Part shown: positions 36,154 to 44,047 of the stretch, one piece after another
Position numbering within the stretch: the stretch's first letter is position 1
Layout: each line of letters opens with the position of its first letter
Translations under genes and position numbers: made by a program
Notes under the pieces: generated by a model
Databases searched by the model: none
Told to the model about the DNA's origin: nothing
The model's input: only the letters and a program-made list of their open reading frames with translations
From: a virus
DNA: 44,774 nt
Virus record (IMG/VR): IMGVR_UViG_3300022934_000042
Span: 1 to 44,774 of that record
Reading direction: 5' to 3' (one strand)

Positions 36154-38562
36154 CTACCAGTTCTTGCAGGACCAGTAGCGTGCTTTCAACTTGGAGCCGG
36201 GATTGTCACAGTTGTGGCGGGCGCGAAAATTCTTTCTACGACCCTTTTGCTTGCGCTTGATCTTTAGACCGGCATCACCATAACGGATTATCTTCTCTGT
36301 TCCGCCATCACAAGCCTTGACAACAAATTTCTTTTTGCCGTGACCTGCTTCGCCTTTACGGATGCGGCGAGGAGAGTTACATTTCATCTTATCTTTTTCA
36401 GACTTCTTCTTTTTCTTTTCTGCGAGGACAGCTTGGTATTCTTCTCTGATAATCTGCTCAAGATAAGCCTCGTTTTTTGGCATAAGTTTGTAGCAAGGAG
36501 TATTGTCACCCCAGAAACTAGTCATATGTGAACCCATAGGTCTGCCGGTATAATCTAGATTTGTTTTTGCATTACCAACATATTCGCCTGTTTTTGCGTG
36601 ACACCAAAGATTTTTATTCATACAACCTTCCCAATCACTAGGGCATTTAGGATGTTTTCGTGGTTCTACGGGCTTACTATGTGAAGCAGGATGAATATGC
36701 CCAGAACGACCTCCGCTGCCAACGCGAGCGCCGGGATAATTATCAAAACTTTCTTCTAACTCTTCATCATCAGAACGATCAATGATATCGTCAATAGCAT
36801 CAGATTGATCGCCATGCATCTTGACAGATTTCTTCAACTGCTTGGAAATCTTCTTTAGTTTTTCTTCGTCAGCTTTGGTGTGTGATTCTTCAACTACCTC
36901 TTCGACAAGTCTTAGTAGTTCTGTTCTGGTAAGTTTCATAGTATTTCCCTCGCTATAAGTAGTTCTTGAATCAAACAGAGACTCATTCATTCCCTGCTCT
37001 TTCATATGTGCAAGATAAGTTGGGTGCCTTTTGGCTTTGCTATGAACATAAAAATCTTTATCGTTGGCGAGCCTTAGTAGAGCCTCTATCGGTGTACGGG
37101 GGTTTTTAGCAACCTGTTCTTTAACGGATGATTCTTCATCATTTGCAAGTTTAGACAACAATTCGGGCGGCGTGGACTCATTGGTTGCAACTCCGAGTCT
37201 ATTGTATTTATCGTCGCTATCTGCAAGTTTGAACAATATTTCTCGTGGTAAGTTGGGATTACCTACAAGATCATTTATGACGTAAGTCTCTGTATCGTCA
37301 GCAAGCTTTACCAAGACATCTACCGGTGTGTTGAGATTTGCGGCAACCGAACCTCTAACAACCATATGCTTATCTTCTGAAAGTTTCCTTAGTATTTCAG
37401 GTGGCGTGTGATCTCTATCGGCAACACTTTGTCTAACATAAGAATCTTTATCATTAGCTAGTTTTACTAGCAACTCAGGTGGTATATTTTCATTTCCAGC
37501 GACCCCGGATCTGACGCGAGCCTTCTCATCATCGGCAAGTTTTATTATGGTCTTCATCGGCGTTGAGGAGTTACCAGCAACCCACACTCTAATGTAAGTT
37601 TCTTCATCGCTAGCAAGTTTCTGCAACACCTCTGGTGGAGTAGAGGAATTTTTGGCGACTAGGGCTCTGATTTTGTGATTCTCGTCACTAGCAATCTTTC
37701 TTGCAACTTCTGGACTTAGCTCGTATTCGGCAACATTTGCAATAAAGTCAAGCTTCTCGCCTTCTCCCATATTTGCTATCGCTTTATCAAAAGCATCAGG
37801 ATCTTTAGCAATCTTCTCTATTTGCTTCTTTGCTGGGTGTCTACCTGCAATAGAGTCTGCGTGTGCCTCCATAGCCCTAAGCGCAGGTAATGCTTGATCT
37901 CCCAAGATCTCTTTGTATTTTTCATAGTCTATTCCATTATTGGCTGCGTCTACAGTTACTCCTCCGTAGTCTCCTCTGAAAACGGGCTCTCCTCCAGCGA
38001 AGCCAACTGAAAGTTTTGAAGTTGGATCTTGTCTTGGATCTGCACCTTTTTTGATAACATAGTAGAGGACAATGTTGTTTCTTTTTCTAGCAACATAAGA
38101 CAAGAAAAGGTTTTGTGATTGTGTTGCAGCGGTACACCAAGTGGTGCCCTTACCAAGCTGACACGAACTTTCGCGTGTGTGAGGCATAGCCACAACCCAG
38201 TCACCAAACTCACCAATATAAGTTGTTTCTTCGTCTTTCAAACGGCGGCGCTCTTCGCCCTTAGAGCCACCAAGGTCTTCTAAAGCCTGACGAAGAACGG
38301 CGGGTGTCTTGTAGGCATAAATGTCTGGTGACATCTTCTTTGCCTTCAGGCGCTGCTTTGCGGCGTCAAAAGATTGTACGACGCCAATAATGTCCTCGAC
38401 TGGCTCATCACCTCTACGCTTCTGAATCCACTGAAGGTATTGTGGGTTCTTGATTCCAGCATCATAAGCGGGCTGTAGTTCTGGGAATTTTGCAACAAGG
38501 TCTTCTGCCTTGCCCTCAAGAAAGAGCCTTAGTTCTTCCTTTATTGTGTGTTGGATGTTCAT
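36154..38562 (-). CDS. Multidomain LRV-repeat protein
   Basis: An 802-residue protein starting at ATG 38562, which overlaps the preceding stop (TAATG). Part 1 (residues 1-280): KGTTWCTAATQ, then VLYYVIKKG and GGEPVFRGDYGGVTVD, similar in layout to the PcfJ-like module of the 972-residue protein. Part 2: nine 26-residue LRV/HEAT-like repeats, a probable protein-binding surface. Part 3: MKLTRTELLRLVEEVVEES, the typical start of separate marine-phage proteins, then a Cys-rich segment and a basic C-terminus (FRARHNCDN, then GSKLKARYWSCKNW). This looks like a fusion; the in-frame ATG at 36939 has GAGGG upstream and could start a shorter product. Confidence 0.65.
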   Translation of the reverse strand: MNIQHTIKEELRLFLEGKAEDLVAKFPELQPAYDAGIKNPQYLQWIQKRRGDEPVEDIIGVVQSFDAAKQRLKAKKMSPDIYAYKTPAVLRQALEDLGGSKGEERRRLKDEETTYIGEFGDWVVAMPHTRESSCQLGKGTTWCTAATQSQNLFLSYVARKRNNIVLYYVIKKGADPRQDPTSKLSVGFAGGEPVFRGDYGGVTVDAANNGIDYEKYKEILGDQALPALRAMEAHADSIAGRHPAKKQIEKIAKDPDAFDKAIANMGEGEKLDFIANVAEYELSPEVARKIASDENHKIRALVAKNSSTPPEVLQKLASDEETYIRVWVAGNSSTPMKTIIKLADDEKARVRSGVAGNENIPPELLVKLANDKDSYVRQSVADRDHTPPEILRKLSEDKHMVVRGSVAANLNTPVDVLVKLADDTETYVINDLVGNPNLPREILFKLADSDDKYNRLGVATNESTPPELLSKLANDEESSVKEQVAKNPRTPIEALLRLANDKDFYVHSKAKRHPTYLAHMKEQGMNESLFDSRTTYSEGNTMKLTRTELLRLVEEVVEESHTKADEEKLKKISKQLKKSVKMHGDQSDAIDDIIDRSDDEELEESFDNYPGARVGSGGRSGHIHPASHSKPVEPRKHPKCPSDWEGCMNKNLWCHAKTGEYVGNAKTNLDYTGRPMGSHMTSFWGDNTPCYKLMPKNEAYLEQIIREEYQAVLAEKKKKKSEKDKMKCNSPRRIRKGEAGHGKKKFVVKACDGGTEKIIRYGDAGLKIKRKQKGRRKNFRARHNCDNPGSKLKARYWSCKNW
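37015..37716 (-). repeat. Nine tandem 26-residue LRV-like repeats (78 bases each)
   Basis: The minus-strand reading from 37716 to 37015 divides into nine units of exactly 26 codons. Each starts PP/PxE-x-L-x-K-L-A-x-D and ends V-x-x-x-V-A-x-N with a small residue before the next Pro. The nucleotide sequences have diverged, so this is an old protein repeat rather than a recent DNA duplication. Confidence 0.85.
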
Positions 38563-39344
38563 TATTTCTTTCCTGCTTTTGACTTCTTGCCCCAAGACTT
38601 GCCGCGACCTCGCTCTTTGCAGGCTGAAGGTGTTGGGCGACAAGAAGGATACTTAGAGCGCTTTTCTTTTCCAGATCGACCGCAAGGCTTGCACTTTCCT
38701 TTACGACAAGTGTTGCAATCAACCCAGCCGCCTTTCTTACCGGGAGCGCCCTTGCGCTTGAACCAGTCTCTTAGATTGGACTCTTTGCTTGATTCGCTAC
38801 CTGCTTTCTTTTTTTTTGCTTCCTCGATCGTTCCGAGTTTAGAGTAGTAGGCTGGATCTTCGTAGACATGATCTATAGCAATCTCGTGTGCTATCTCTTC
38901 GTCTGTTGTGTGTTCTAGTTCTACCTCAATTCCTCTATCAATCTCGGCTTCGATCTGTTCTAGTGAAACGCCGTGTCTATCGGCAAGTTGCTGGTGGATT
39001 GACTCCATAGAGCCTTCCATTCCAGAAGTAAGACCGCCGGGAATGCGCTCTTTGAACTCTCTTAGAACAGCAGCGTGCTCTTCTGCGATAATTTGTAGTA
39101 AATGGTCGTCTAGTTCTAGACCTTCGTTCTTCTTAGACTTATTGCCCCAGTTTTTAGCACCAACTTTGCGGCACTTGACGAGAGCACCAGAGGCATAAGC
39201 ACTAGGCCACACGTCATAGCGAGCGCGAACCTTGTGGTAGCAAGCGTCACGCTTTGCTTTCTTCTTCTTTTTCTTCTTTTTTCTTTTCTCATCTAACGCA
39301 ATCTCTTCAAGAGCGTCTTCGTCTATTTCATAAAGGTCTTCCAT
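38562..39344 (-). CDS. Conserved phage protein with Cys-rich basic domains
   Basis: A 260-residue protein. An N-terminal Lys-rich stretch precedes KRDACYHKVRARYDVWPSAY and KCRKVGAKNWGNKS, a module found in many marine phages and some eukaryotic viruses. A central helical region (EEIAHEIAIDHVYEDP) follows. The C-terminus, VDCNTCRKGKCKPCGRS then KRSKYPSCRPTPSACKERG, is another widespread basic Cys motif. Function of both motifs is unknown; nucleic-acid binding is plausible. GAGGTG precedes ATG 39344. Confidence 0.68.
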   Translation of the reverse strand: MEDLYEIDEDALEEIALDEKRKKKKKKKKAKRDACYHKVRARYDVWPSAYASGALVKCRKVGAKNWGNKSKKNEGLELDDHLLQIIAEEHAAVLREFKERIPGGLTSGMEGSMESIHQQLADRHGVSLEQIEAEIDRGIEVELEHTTDEEIAHEIAIDHVYEDPAYYSKLGTIEEAKKKKAGSESSKESNLRDWFKRKGAPGKKGGWVDCNTCRKGKCKPCGRSGKEKRSKYPSCRPTPSACKERGRGKSWGKKSKAGKK

Positions 39345-39370
39345 TTACCACACCTCGGTAGTAAATAGTG

Positions 39371-40336
39371 CTACTTATCGTTACACTCCCTAGAAATTCG
39401 GTTTAGAAATGTCTTCAATTCTTCCCAGTTTAGTTCTCCAAAGCCGTCTTCCATCATTAGTTTCAGCAGTTCGGTCTTGTTGAAGTCGCACTCAAAGTTC
39501 TGGAGGGCGTGATCGATAATCTGTGTGCCCTGAACGGAGATAAGCGGAGAGTACAACTGCATCATTTTGTAGTTGTGCTCAATAACTTTTTTTGACTCTC
39601 GGATGTTCTTATAGACTTTGAGTTTTGAGTCTGTGTTCTCGCAGTAATCGAGCAGTTCGTCAATCGTCACGCTTCGCTCTTCGCTCATAAAAGGCAACTT
39701 ACCTGCAATCGTCTTGAAACCCACACGGCTGACGCCCGGAAGGTTATCGCTTGCGTCGCCAACCATAGCGCGAGCAAGAGCCATGTTTGTGGGGTGAATG
39801 CCGAGAGACTCAATAACGGTCTTCTTGGTCTCAATCTTATCTGTGGTTGGGCGATAGACTACTGTCTCTTCGTTGCACAATTGAAGAAAGTCCTTGTCGT
39901 TGGAGACGATTACCTTCTGCCAACCCTTGTAATGCGGAGAGCCACACACATAAGAGATAATGTCGTCTGCTTCCACTCTTTCAAGAACAAGTTGAATGAT
40001 CGGCATTTGATTGAAATACTCAATCGTTCGCATCTGCTGCCACAACTTGTTCTGTAGTTCTTCGTTCTCAGTTAGATTGTGAACGGCGCGATTGAGACGC
40101 AGAGGCTTTCGCCCTTCCTTATAGCCAGAGTCAAGAGACTTGCGCTTTTGAGAACCATTTGGTCCGTCCCAGCAGATCACAATCTCATTTGGTTTGGTCA
40201 TTCGGACCAACTTCTGTAGGATCTTCATAGATCCCTTGATTCCGCCAATCGGCTGTCCGTGATTAGACAGACTCGGATCAACGATAAACGCCCTCAAGAA
40301 CATGTTGAGGGCGTCAATAACTAGCACACGCTTCAT
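39371..40336 (-). CDS. 5'-3' exonuclease / RNase H (FEN family)
   Basis: A 321-residue FEN-superfamily nuclease. It has VLVIDALNMFLRAF, the metal-binding ICWDGPNGSQKRKS, VEADDIISYV and VSNDKDFLQLC, then the VGDASDNLPGV motif with a helix-hairpin-helix. It removes RNA primers or 5' flaps during lagging-strand synthesis and fits the replication genes around it. It is the first gene after the promoter at 40355-40383. Confidence 0.92.
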   Translation of the reverse strand: MKRVLVIDALNMFLRAFIVDPSLSNHGQPIGGIKGSMKILQKLVRMTKPNEIVICWDGPNGSQKRKSLDSGYKEGRKPLRLNRAVHNLTENEELQNKLWQQMRTIEYFNQMPIIQLVLERVEADDIISYVCGSPHYKGWQKVIVSNDKDFLQLCNEETVVYRPTTDKIETKKTVIESLGIHPTNMALARAMVGDASDNLPGVSRVGFKTIAGKLPFMSEERSVTIDELLDYCENTDSKLKVYKNIRESKKVIEHNYKMMQLYSPLISVQGTQIIDHALQNFECDFNKTELLKLMMEDGFGELNWEELKTFLNRISRECNDK

Positions 40337-40354
40337 AGTTTACCTCCACCCCAT

Positions 40355-40383
40355 AATCTAACAGGGTGGAGGCTCGCTGTCAA
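40355..40383 (-). promoter_or_regulatory. Promoter overlapping the uvsX stop codon
   Basis: TTGACA at 40383-40378, a 17-base spacer and TAGATT at 40360-40355, preceded by GT. The TGA inside the -35 box is the stop codon of the recombinase gene. Confidence 0.82.
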
Positions 40384-41492
40384 GAGGCTTTGTCTACTTC
40401 GTAGAAATCAGATGCCTCGCCTTCGCGCTTATCAAACTTCTGGACAACTACTTCATCCATGAAATCCATGACGTGCTGTTTGAACTCAGGATCGTTTTCT
40501 AGGATCTCAGCCCATTTGCTTGGCTGGAACTTCTTGGTGTAACCTTTGTGCTCAAAGGTGTACCAAGAGCCAGCAACCTGCATAAAGCCTTTGAGAGCAT
40601 CAAACCAACTCTCTTCATCCTGAACACCAATCTTGTCGGTTCCCCATAGAATGCGGAAGGCACAAGTTCTGCCCTGTGTTCCAAAGCGCGACTTTTCAAG
40701 TTTTACCTTGACCTCCGACCCAATGCGGAATCCGTTTTCGTCGTCAACGAATGCTTTCTTACTCTTGCGACCTGTGAGCCAGATGCGTAGAGAGTAGGAG
40801 TAGTGCATTGCCTTACCACCGGGAGTAATGTAGGGGGTCGTCATGGCAATCTGACGAGCCATTGGTCCCTGTGGAATGTTGGTCTTCAACTGATTGAGGA
40901 CAAGGAATGTTGCCTGCTTATCAGCAAGCGGGACAATCAACTTAGACATTCCCTTCGCAAGAATGCGTGCCTTGGTGGCAACTGAAGACTGCGGATTGAA
41001 GTCTCCTTCTACATCTGAGATAGAAGGCGTGAATGCGAGAGAGTCCCAAATGAAGAGCATCTTGTCGCTGGCTGCCGCAAGAATGTCTTCAATTGTCTCA
41101 AGCACAAACTCTACAGAAGGTGTCTGAATGTACATTAGGGAACTCAGATCGCAGCCTGCTTTCTCCAAGAATGTGGGGTCAATTGCAGACTCGGAATCAA
41201 AGTAAACGACACCGATTCCCATCTTCTGTGCGTTCGCTGCTACCTGTGCGGCAAGGAATGACTTTCCTGTTGCCTCAAGTCCAGCAAGTTCTGTTACCTT
41301 ACCAACTGGGATTCCTCCCAACTTACCCTTACAGATAATTGAATCAAGCCAGCGTGAACCTGTGGGGATCCATTCTTTGACTTCTGTTGGGTTATCTTCT
41401 CTTAGATCGTGTGCGACATCACGACCTGCTTTTTTATTTATCATCGCACGGAGGTCGTCCATAGAAACACGACCAGCCTTTGTTTTAGCCAT
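40380..41492 (-). CDS. uvsX: RecA/UvsX-type recombinase
   Basis: A 370-residue recombinase. The Walker A is GLEATGKS (residues 71-78), the Walker B is KMLFIWDSLA, and VVYFDSESAID and VLNQLKTNI match the core. It forms filaments on ssDNA and drives strand exchange and recombination-dependent replication. The C-terminal acidic tail (REGEASDFYEVDKAS) is typical. Its stop codon is embedded in the next promoter. The leader from the promoter at 41560-41588 is about 60 bases and A+T-rich. Confidence 0.93.
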   Translation of the reverse strand: MAKTKAGRVSMDDLRAMINKKAGRDVAHDLREDNPTEVKEWIPTGSRWLDSIICKGKLGGIPVGKVTELAGLEATGKSFLAAQVAANAQKMGIGVVYFDSESAIDPTFLEKAGCDLSSLMYIQTPSVEFVLETIEDILAAASDKMLFIWDSLAFTPSISDVEGDFNPQSSVATKARILAKGMSKLIVPLADKQATFLVLNQLKTNIPQGPMARQIAMTTPYITPGGKAMHYSYSLRIWLTGRKSKKAFVDDENGFRIGSEVKVKLEKSRFGTQGRTCAFRILWGTDKIGVQDEESWFDALKGFMQVAGSWYTFEHKGYTKKFQPSKWAEILENDPEFKQHVMDFMDEVVVQKFDKREGEASDFYEVDKAS

Positions 41493-41559
41493 ATTGTTCT
41501 CCTTTTATTTAATTTTCTTTTCTTTATTTTCTTTAATTTTGGGACAAAGCCCAGCAGTA

Positions 41560-41588
41560 ATTATAACACAGAACAACCAAAAGAACAA
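41560..41588 (-). promoter_or_regulatory. Promoter of uvsX
   Basis: TTGTTC at 41588-41583, a 17-base spacer and consensus TATAAT at 41565-41560, preceded by GT. It sits between the terminator and uvsX, giving a separate recombinase transcript. Confidence 0.75.
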
Positions 41589-41590
41589 GC

Positions 41591-41619
41591 AAAAACCCCC
41601 ACCTTTTTAGGGGTGGGGG
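41591..41619 (-). terminator. Rho-independent terminator after the SSB unit
   Basis: An 8-bp stem CCCCCACC/GGTGGGGG with an eight-base loop followed by TTTTTGC on the minus strand. It ends the SSB and orphan transcript just before the uvsX promoter. Confidence 0.88.
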
Positions 41620-41632
41620 CGATTGACCAAAA

Positions 41633-42262
41633 TCAGACTGCAAATAGCTTTCGTTGCTTTATTGAATGTAAGTCAAAGCAACAAAAAGTAGGAATATCTT
41701 TTCCGCTTTCTCTGTTATAAAATGTCATTCCTTTTACAAAATCAGACATTTTAAGATCTCTATAATTGGGCTCGTTAGCTTTAATCCAATTCTCAAGGGT
41801 TTGGCGGCGCACAAAGCGTCTTCCAACATCATTTGGTGAACCTTTAGACGGCATTTTGGATTTCGTTTTGAAGCGGCTGGAATTTTTATTCCAAAAAGCT
41901 CCAATATCCTGATTTGTGACTCCGACATCAGCAAAAGTTCTATGACTTTCGTTGATAAAAAAGCCCTGCTTTCCTCCTTCAAGTTCAACTTTTTGTATAC
42001 CATCAATTTTGTAACGTACAGAGTTTTCTGATATTCCAAAGTAGTATCCAATCATTCTTGGAGTAAATGGACCAGCATTTGTTGCACCAGACTCTACTGC
42101 TTCTTGAAGATTTTCTTCACTTAAAAAAGTGTTTATATCATTTTGAACAAAAGAAGAAAACGCATTTGTACTAAATTCGATTTCTAAATTATCAAAATTT
42201 ACGCTGCTGTAACGCTTCTTTAAAGCGTCTAGCTTAGCTAGAGTTAGCTTTGTTTTTGACAT
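41633..42262 (-). CDS. Orphan A+T-rich protein with HTH-like region
   Basis: A 209-residue basic protein I do not recognise. TPRMIGYYFGISENSVRYKI (about residues 68-87) could be a helix-turn-helix. RRFVRRQTLENWIKANEPNY is a second basic helix. The gene is clearly more A+T-rich than ssb and uvsX on either side and sits as an insert between them, followed by a terminator. A homing-endonuclease-like or regulatory role is possible but no nuclease motif is visible. Confidence 0.6.
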   Translation of the reverse strand: MSKTKLTLAKLDALKKRYSSVNFDNLEIEFSTNAFSSFVQNDINTFLSEENLQEAVESGATNAGPFTPRMIGYYFGISENSVRYKIDGIQKVELEGGKQGFFINESHRTFADVGVTNQDIGAFWNKNSSRFKTKSKMPSKGSPNDVGRRFVRRQTLENWIKANEPNYRDLKMSDFVKGMTFYNRESGKDIPTFCCFDLHSIKQRKLFAV

Positions 42263-42274
42263 ACTATCCTCCTT

Positions 42275-43042
42275 TTAGCCAGCCATTAGTTCGTCAAAAG
42301 CCTTATCGACGCTTGACTTCTGGTTGTTGTTGTACTGGGTGGTCTCTCGTGAGCGGGACTCAGCAGAGCCATCACTTGACATCATGTTGTTGAGAATCGT
42401 CTCAACTTCTGCTGTGCTGTGACGGGTGAAAAGTCCGTCAATGTCAGGCATGTTCTGTAGCAGACCGGGGATTGCATCTGCGTCATCAAGAAGTCCGCTG
42501 GTGTTGCGGCGCATCTTCATGTTGGTCTGTGGATAAGCACCGGGACGTGTTGGCTTGGTGTAAGTGATTGTAATGTCGGTGCCCTCACTAACATCAGTAA
42601 TGTCGCCGTATTCTGGGTCAAGAATGTAGCCGAGAAGTAGTTCGTAAGCGGTCTTGCCGTAGCCATAGACCTTTACACCCTCGGACTCAAGACCGCGAAC
42701 AATCACGGGCGAGAAGTAGCGAGTGCGAACAAAGAGAGACTTTGCAAGCTTCTTGGTCTCCTCGTCGTTATTCTCGGTTCCATCACGCCAGAGTGTTGAA
42801 GCAAACTCACAGATTGGACAAGCCTCACCGAAGTTGCGCTTTGGACACATAACACCAGCGCGGTGTCCTTCAATGTTGTAGTGGAAGAAGACTTCCTTTA
42901 GCGGATCTCCATCCGCAGTTGGGACAATTCGGATGTCCGTGTCACCCTCGTCTGGCTTGAACCAGACAGAGGTCTTGTCGCTAGTTCCTTCTCCACGAAG
43001 TGCGGCTAGCTTCTTCCGCATTAGTTCCATGTTAATTCCCAT
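42275..43042 (-). CDS. Single-stranded DNA-binding protein (gp32-like)
   Basis: Start placed at ATG 43042 (AAGGAG, ten bases upstream); a longer reading would translate the promoter. A 255-residue protein. Residues 30-75 contain TDIRIVPTADGDP and MCPKRN, then ACPICEFASTLW, the zinc-binding region of T4 gp32-like SSBs. The centre forms an OB fold. The C-terminus is Asp/Ser-rich and ends in a short acidic motif (FDELMAG) that would contact replication partners. Two tandem promoters upstream suit its high demand. Confidence 0.82.
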   Translation of the reverse strand: MGINMELMRKKLAALRGEGTSDKTSVWFKPDEGDTDIRIVPTADGDPLKEVFFHYNIEGHRAGVMCPKRNFGEACPICEFASTLWRDGTENNDEETKKLAKSLFVRTRYFSPVIVRGLESEGVKVYGYGKTAYELLLGYILDPEYGDITDVSEGTDITITYTKPTRPGAYPQTNMKMRRNTSGLLDDADAIPGLLQNMPDIDGLFTRHSTAEVETILNNMMSSDGSAESRSRETTQYNNNQKSSVDKAFDELMAG

Positions 43043-43093
43043 AATAATCTCCTTGTGTTGGGCTATAGTATGATGAGCGTTCCTCACCATCTG

Positions 43094-43122
43094 AATGTAA
43101 CACGCTCTCCAAGTCCTGTCAA
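43094..43122 (-). promoter_or_regulatory. SSB promoter, proximal
   Basis: TTGACA at 43122-43117, a 17-base spacer and TACATT at 43099-43094, preceded by GT. About 50 bases from the ssb start. Confidence 0.85.
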
Positions 43123-43170
43123 GCGTATTTTCTTGGGGTATGTCTGAGAGCTTCCCCTTGCTCAAGTTAT

Positions 43171-43199
43171 AAAGTAACGTGATCAGCCTGTGCTGTCAA
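43171..43199 (-). promoter_or_regulatory. SSB promoter, distal, overlapping the upstream stop codon
   Basis: TTGACA at 43199-43194, a 17-base spacer and TACTTT at 43176-43171, preceded by GT. The TGA in the -35 box is the stop codon of the tubulin-like gene. It lies 77 bases upstream of the proximal promoter. Confidence 0.68.
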
Positions 43200-44047
43200 G
43201 TGGTTTTTTGTCCTTGAATGAAGTTTGTGTGAGCCACGCAGAATCCGAAGTCGCTTTCGTAGGGTGACTCGTAGATTCCATAAGTCACATTTTTGAATGC
43301 GTTTCGGGGTTTGTTTTTTAGGCTCTCGACCACTCGGGAATGGAGTTTTCCATCCGTTTCCAAGCGGCTACTGGCTATACATAAATAGTACGCTACGTCG
43401 CGATCTTCCTCTAATTTGTAATACCAATTTTCACTTAATTTGTCTATCGAAACCATGCCTACAGAGCGGATTCTCTGCACTTCTGAAGGCTTCGTCAAGT
43501 TGCCTACGATCGGGGTTGTGTGATCAAACACATTGAGGTAGTGAACAGCGTAATAAATGCTCTTGTTAATAGCCTCAAAGTATTTTTTTATTGGGATCTC
43601 GCCTATTGTCTTCTCAATTGCTGGATTGGAGAAGATAGTGAAACTATTAAACAATCCAGAGCGGGCATACTCCTGTAGAATGCCGAAAATTGCTCTCTCT
43701 TGCAGCCGTAACTCTCCAATCAGTAGGTCTACGTCCGGTCTAATGTAGAAAATGTCTATCTTCTTGTCTCTTATCTGCTGTAGAATAGCAAGTGTGTAGT
43801 TTGCTGAGAATGATGACCCGCAAAGAAACACTTGAACCCTGTCTTGTATCGCTTCTTTCGTCTTATAAGAGGATAGTGTAGGTGCCTCTTCCTCACAATC
43901 CTCTGCTTTTGCTACTCTTGGTAGCTTTCTGGTGTACTTTGTGTTCTCCTGACCTTCCGAGAACAAAAAACAATTATATTCTTTATGATCCTCAAACAGA
44001 GAGACCACATTACAGCCTGCTTCGCCTATGCCTATCAGCGAAATCAT
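43196..44047 (-). CDS. Divergent tubulin/FtsZ-like protein
   Basis: A 283-residue protein. LIGIGEAGCNVVSLF at residues 4-18 matches the FtsZ/tubulin T1 loop. VFLCGSSFSANYTLAILQQI stands where the GGGTGTG signature loop should be, so that loop is altered. PDVDLLIGELRLQERAIFGI and FTIFSNPAIEK follow the order of FtsZ T5-T6 regions. The C-terminal half lacks the usual GTPase-activating acidic loop I would expect. It may be a filament-forming or purely structural relative of phage PhuZ/TubZ. It lies between the family A polymerase and SSB genes, tied to both by overlaps. Fold call is inference. Confidence 0.5.
   Translation of the reverse strand: MISLIGIGEAGCNVVSLFEDHKEYNCFLFSEGQENTKYTRKLPRVAKAEDCEEEAPTLSSYKTKEAIQDRVQVFLCGSSFSANYTLAILQQIRDKKIDIFYIRPDVDLLIGELRLQERAIFGILQEYARSGLFNSFTIFSNPAIEKTIGEIPIKKYFEAINKSIYYAVHYLNVFDHTTPIVGNLTKPSEVQRIRSVGMVSIDKLSENWYYKLEEDRDVAYYLCIASSRLETDGKLHSRVVESLKNKPRNAFKNVTYGIYESPYESDFGFCVAHTNFIQGQKTT

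Noticed and set aside
41633-42262. Homing endonuclease in the insert between ssb and uvsX
   Set aside because: No LAGLIDADG, GIY-YIG or HNH motif can be seen; only a possible helix-turn-helix.
42275-43165. Longer SSB reading frame starting near 43165
   Set aside because: The added 41 residues would be translated from promoter sequence with no ribosome site; ATG 43042 has AAGGAG upstream.
796-43748. Plus-strand open reading frames throughout the window
   Set aside because: They mirror minus-strand genes, lack ribosome sites and encode no recognisable domains. All supported genes are on the minus strand.
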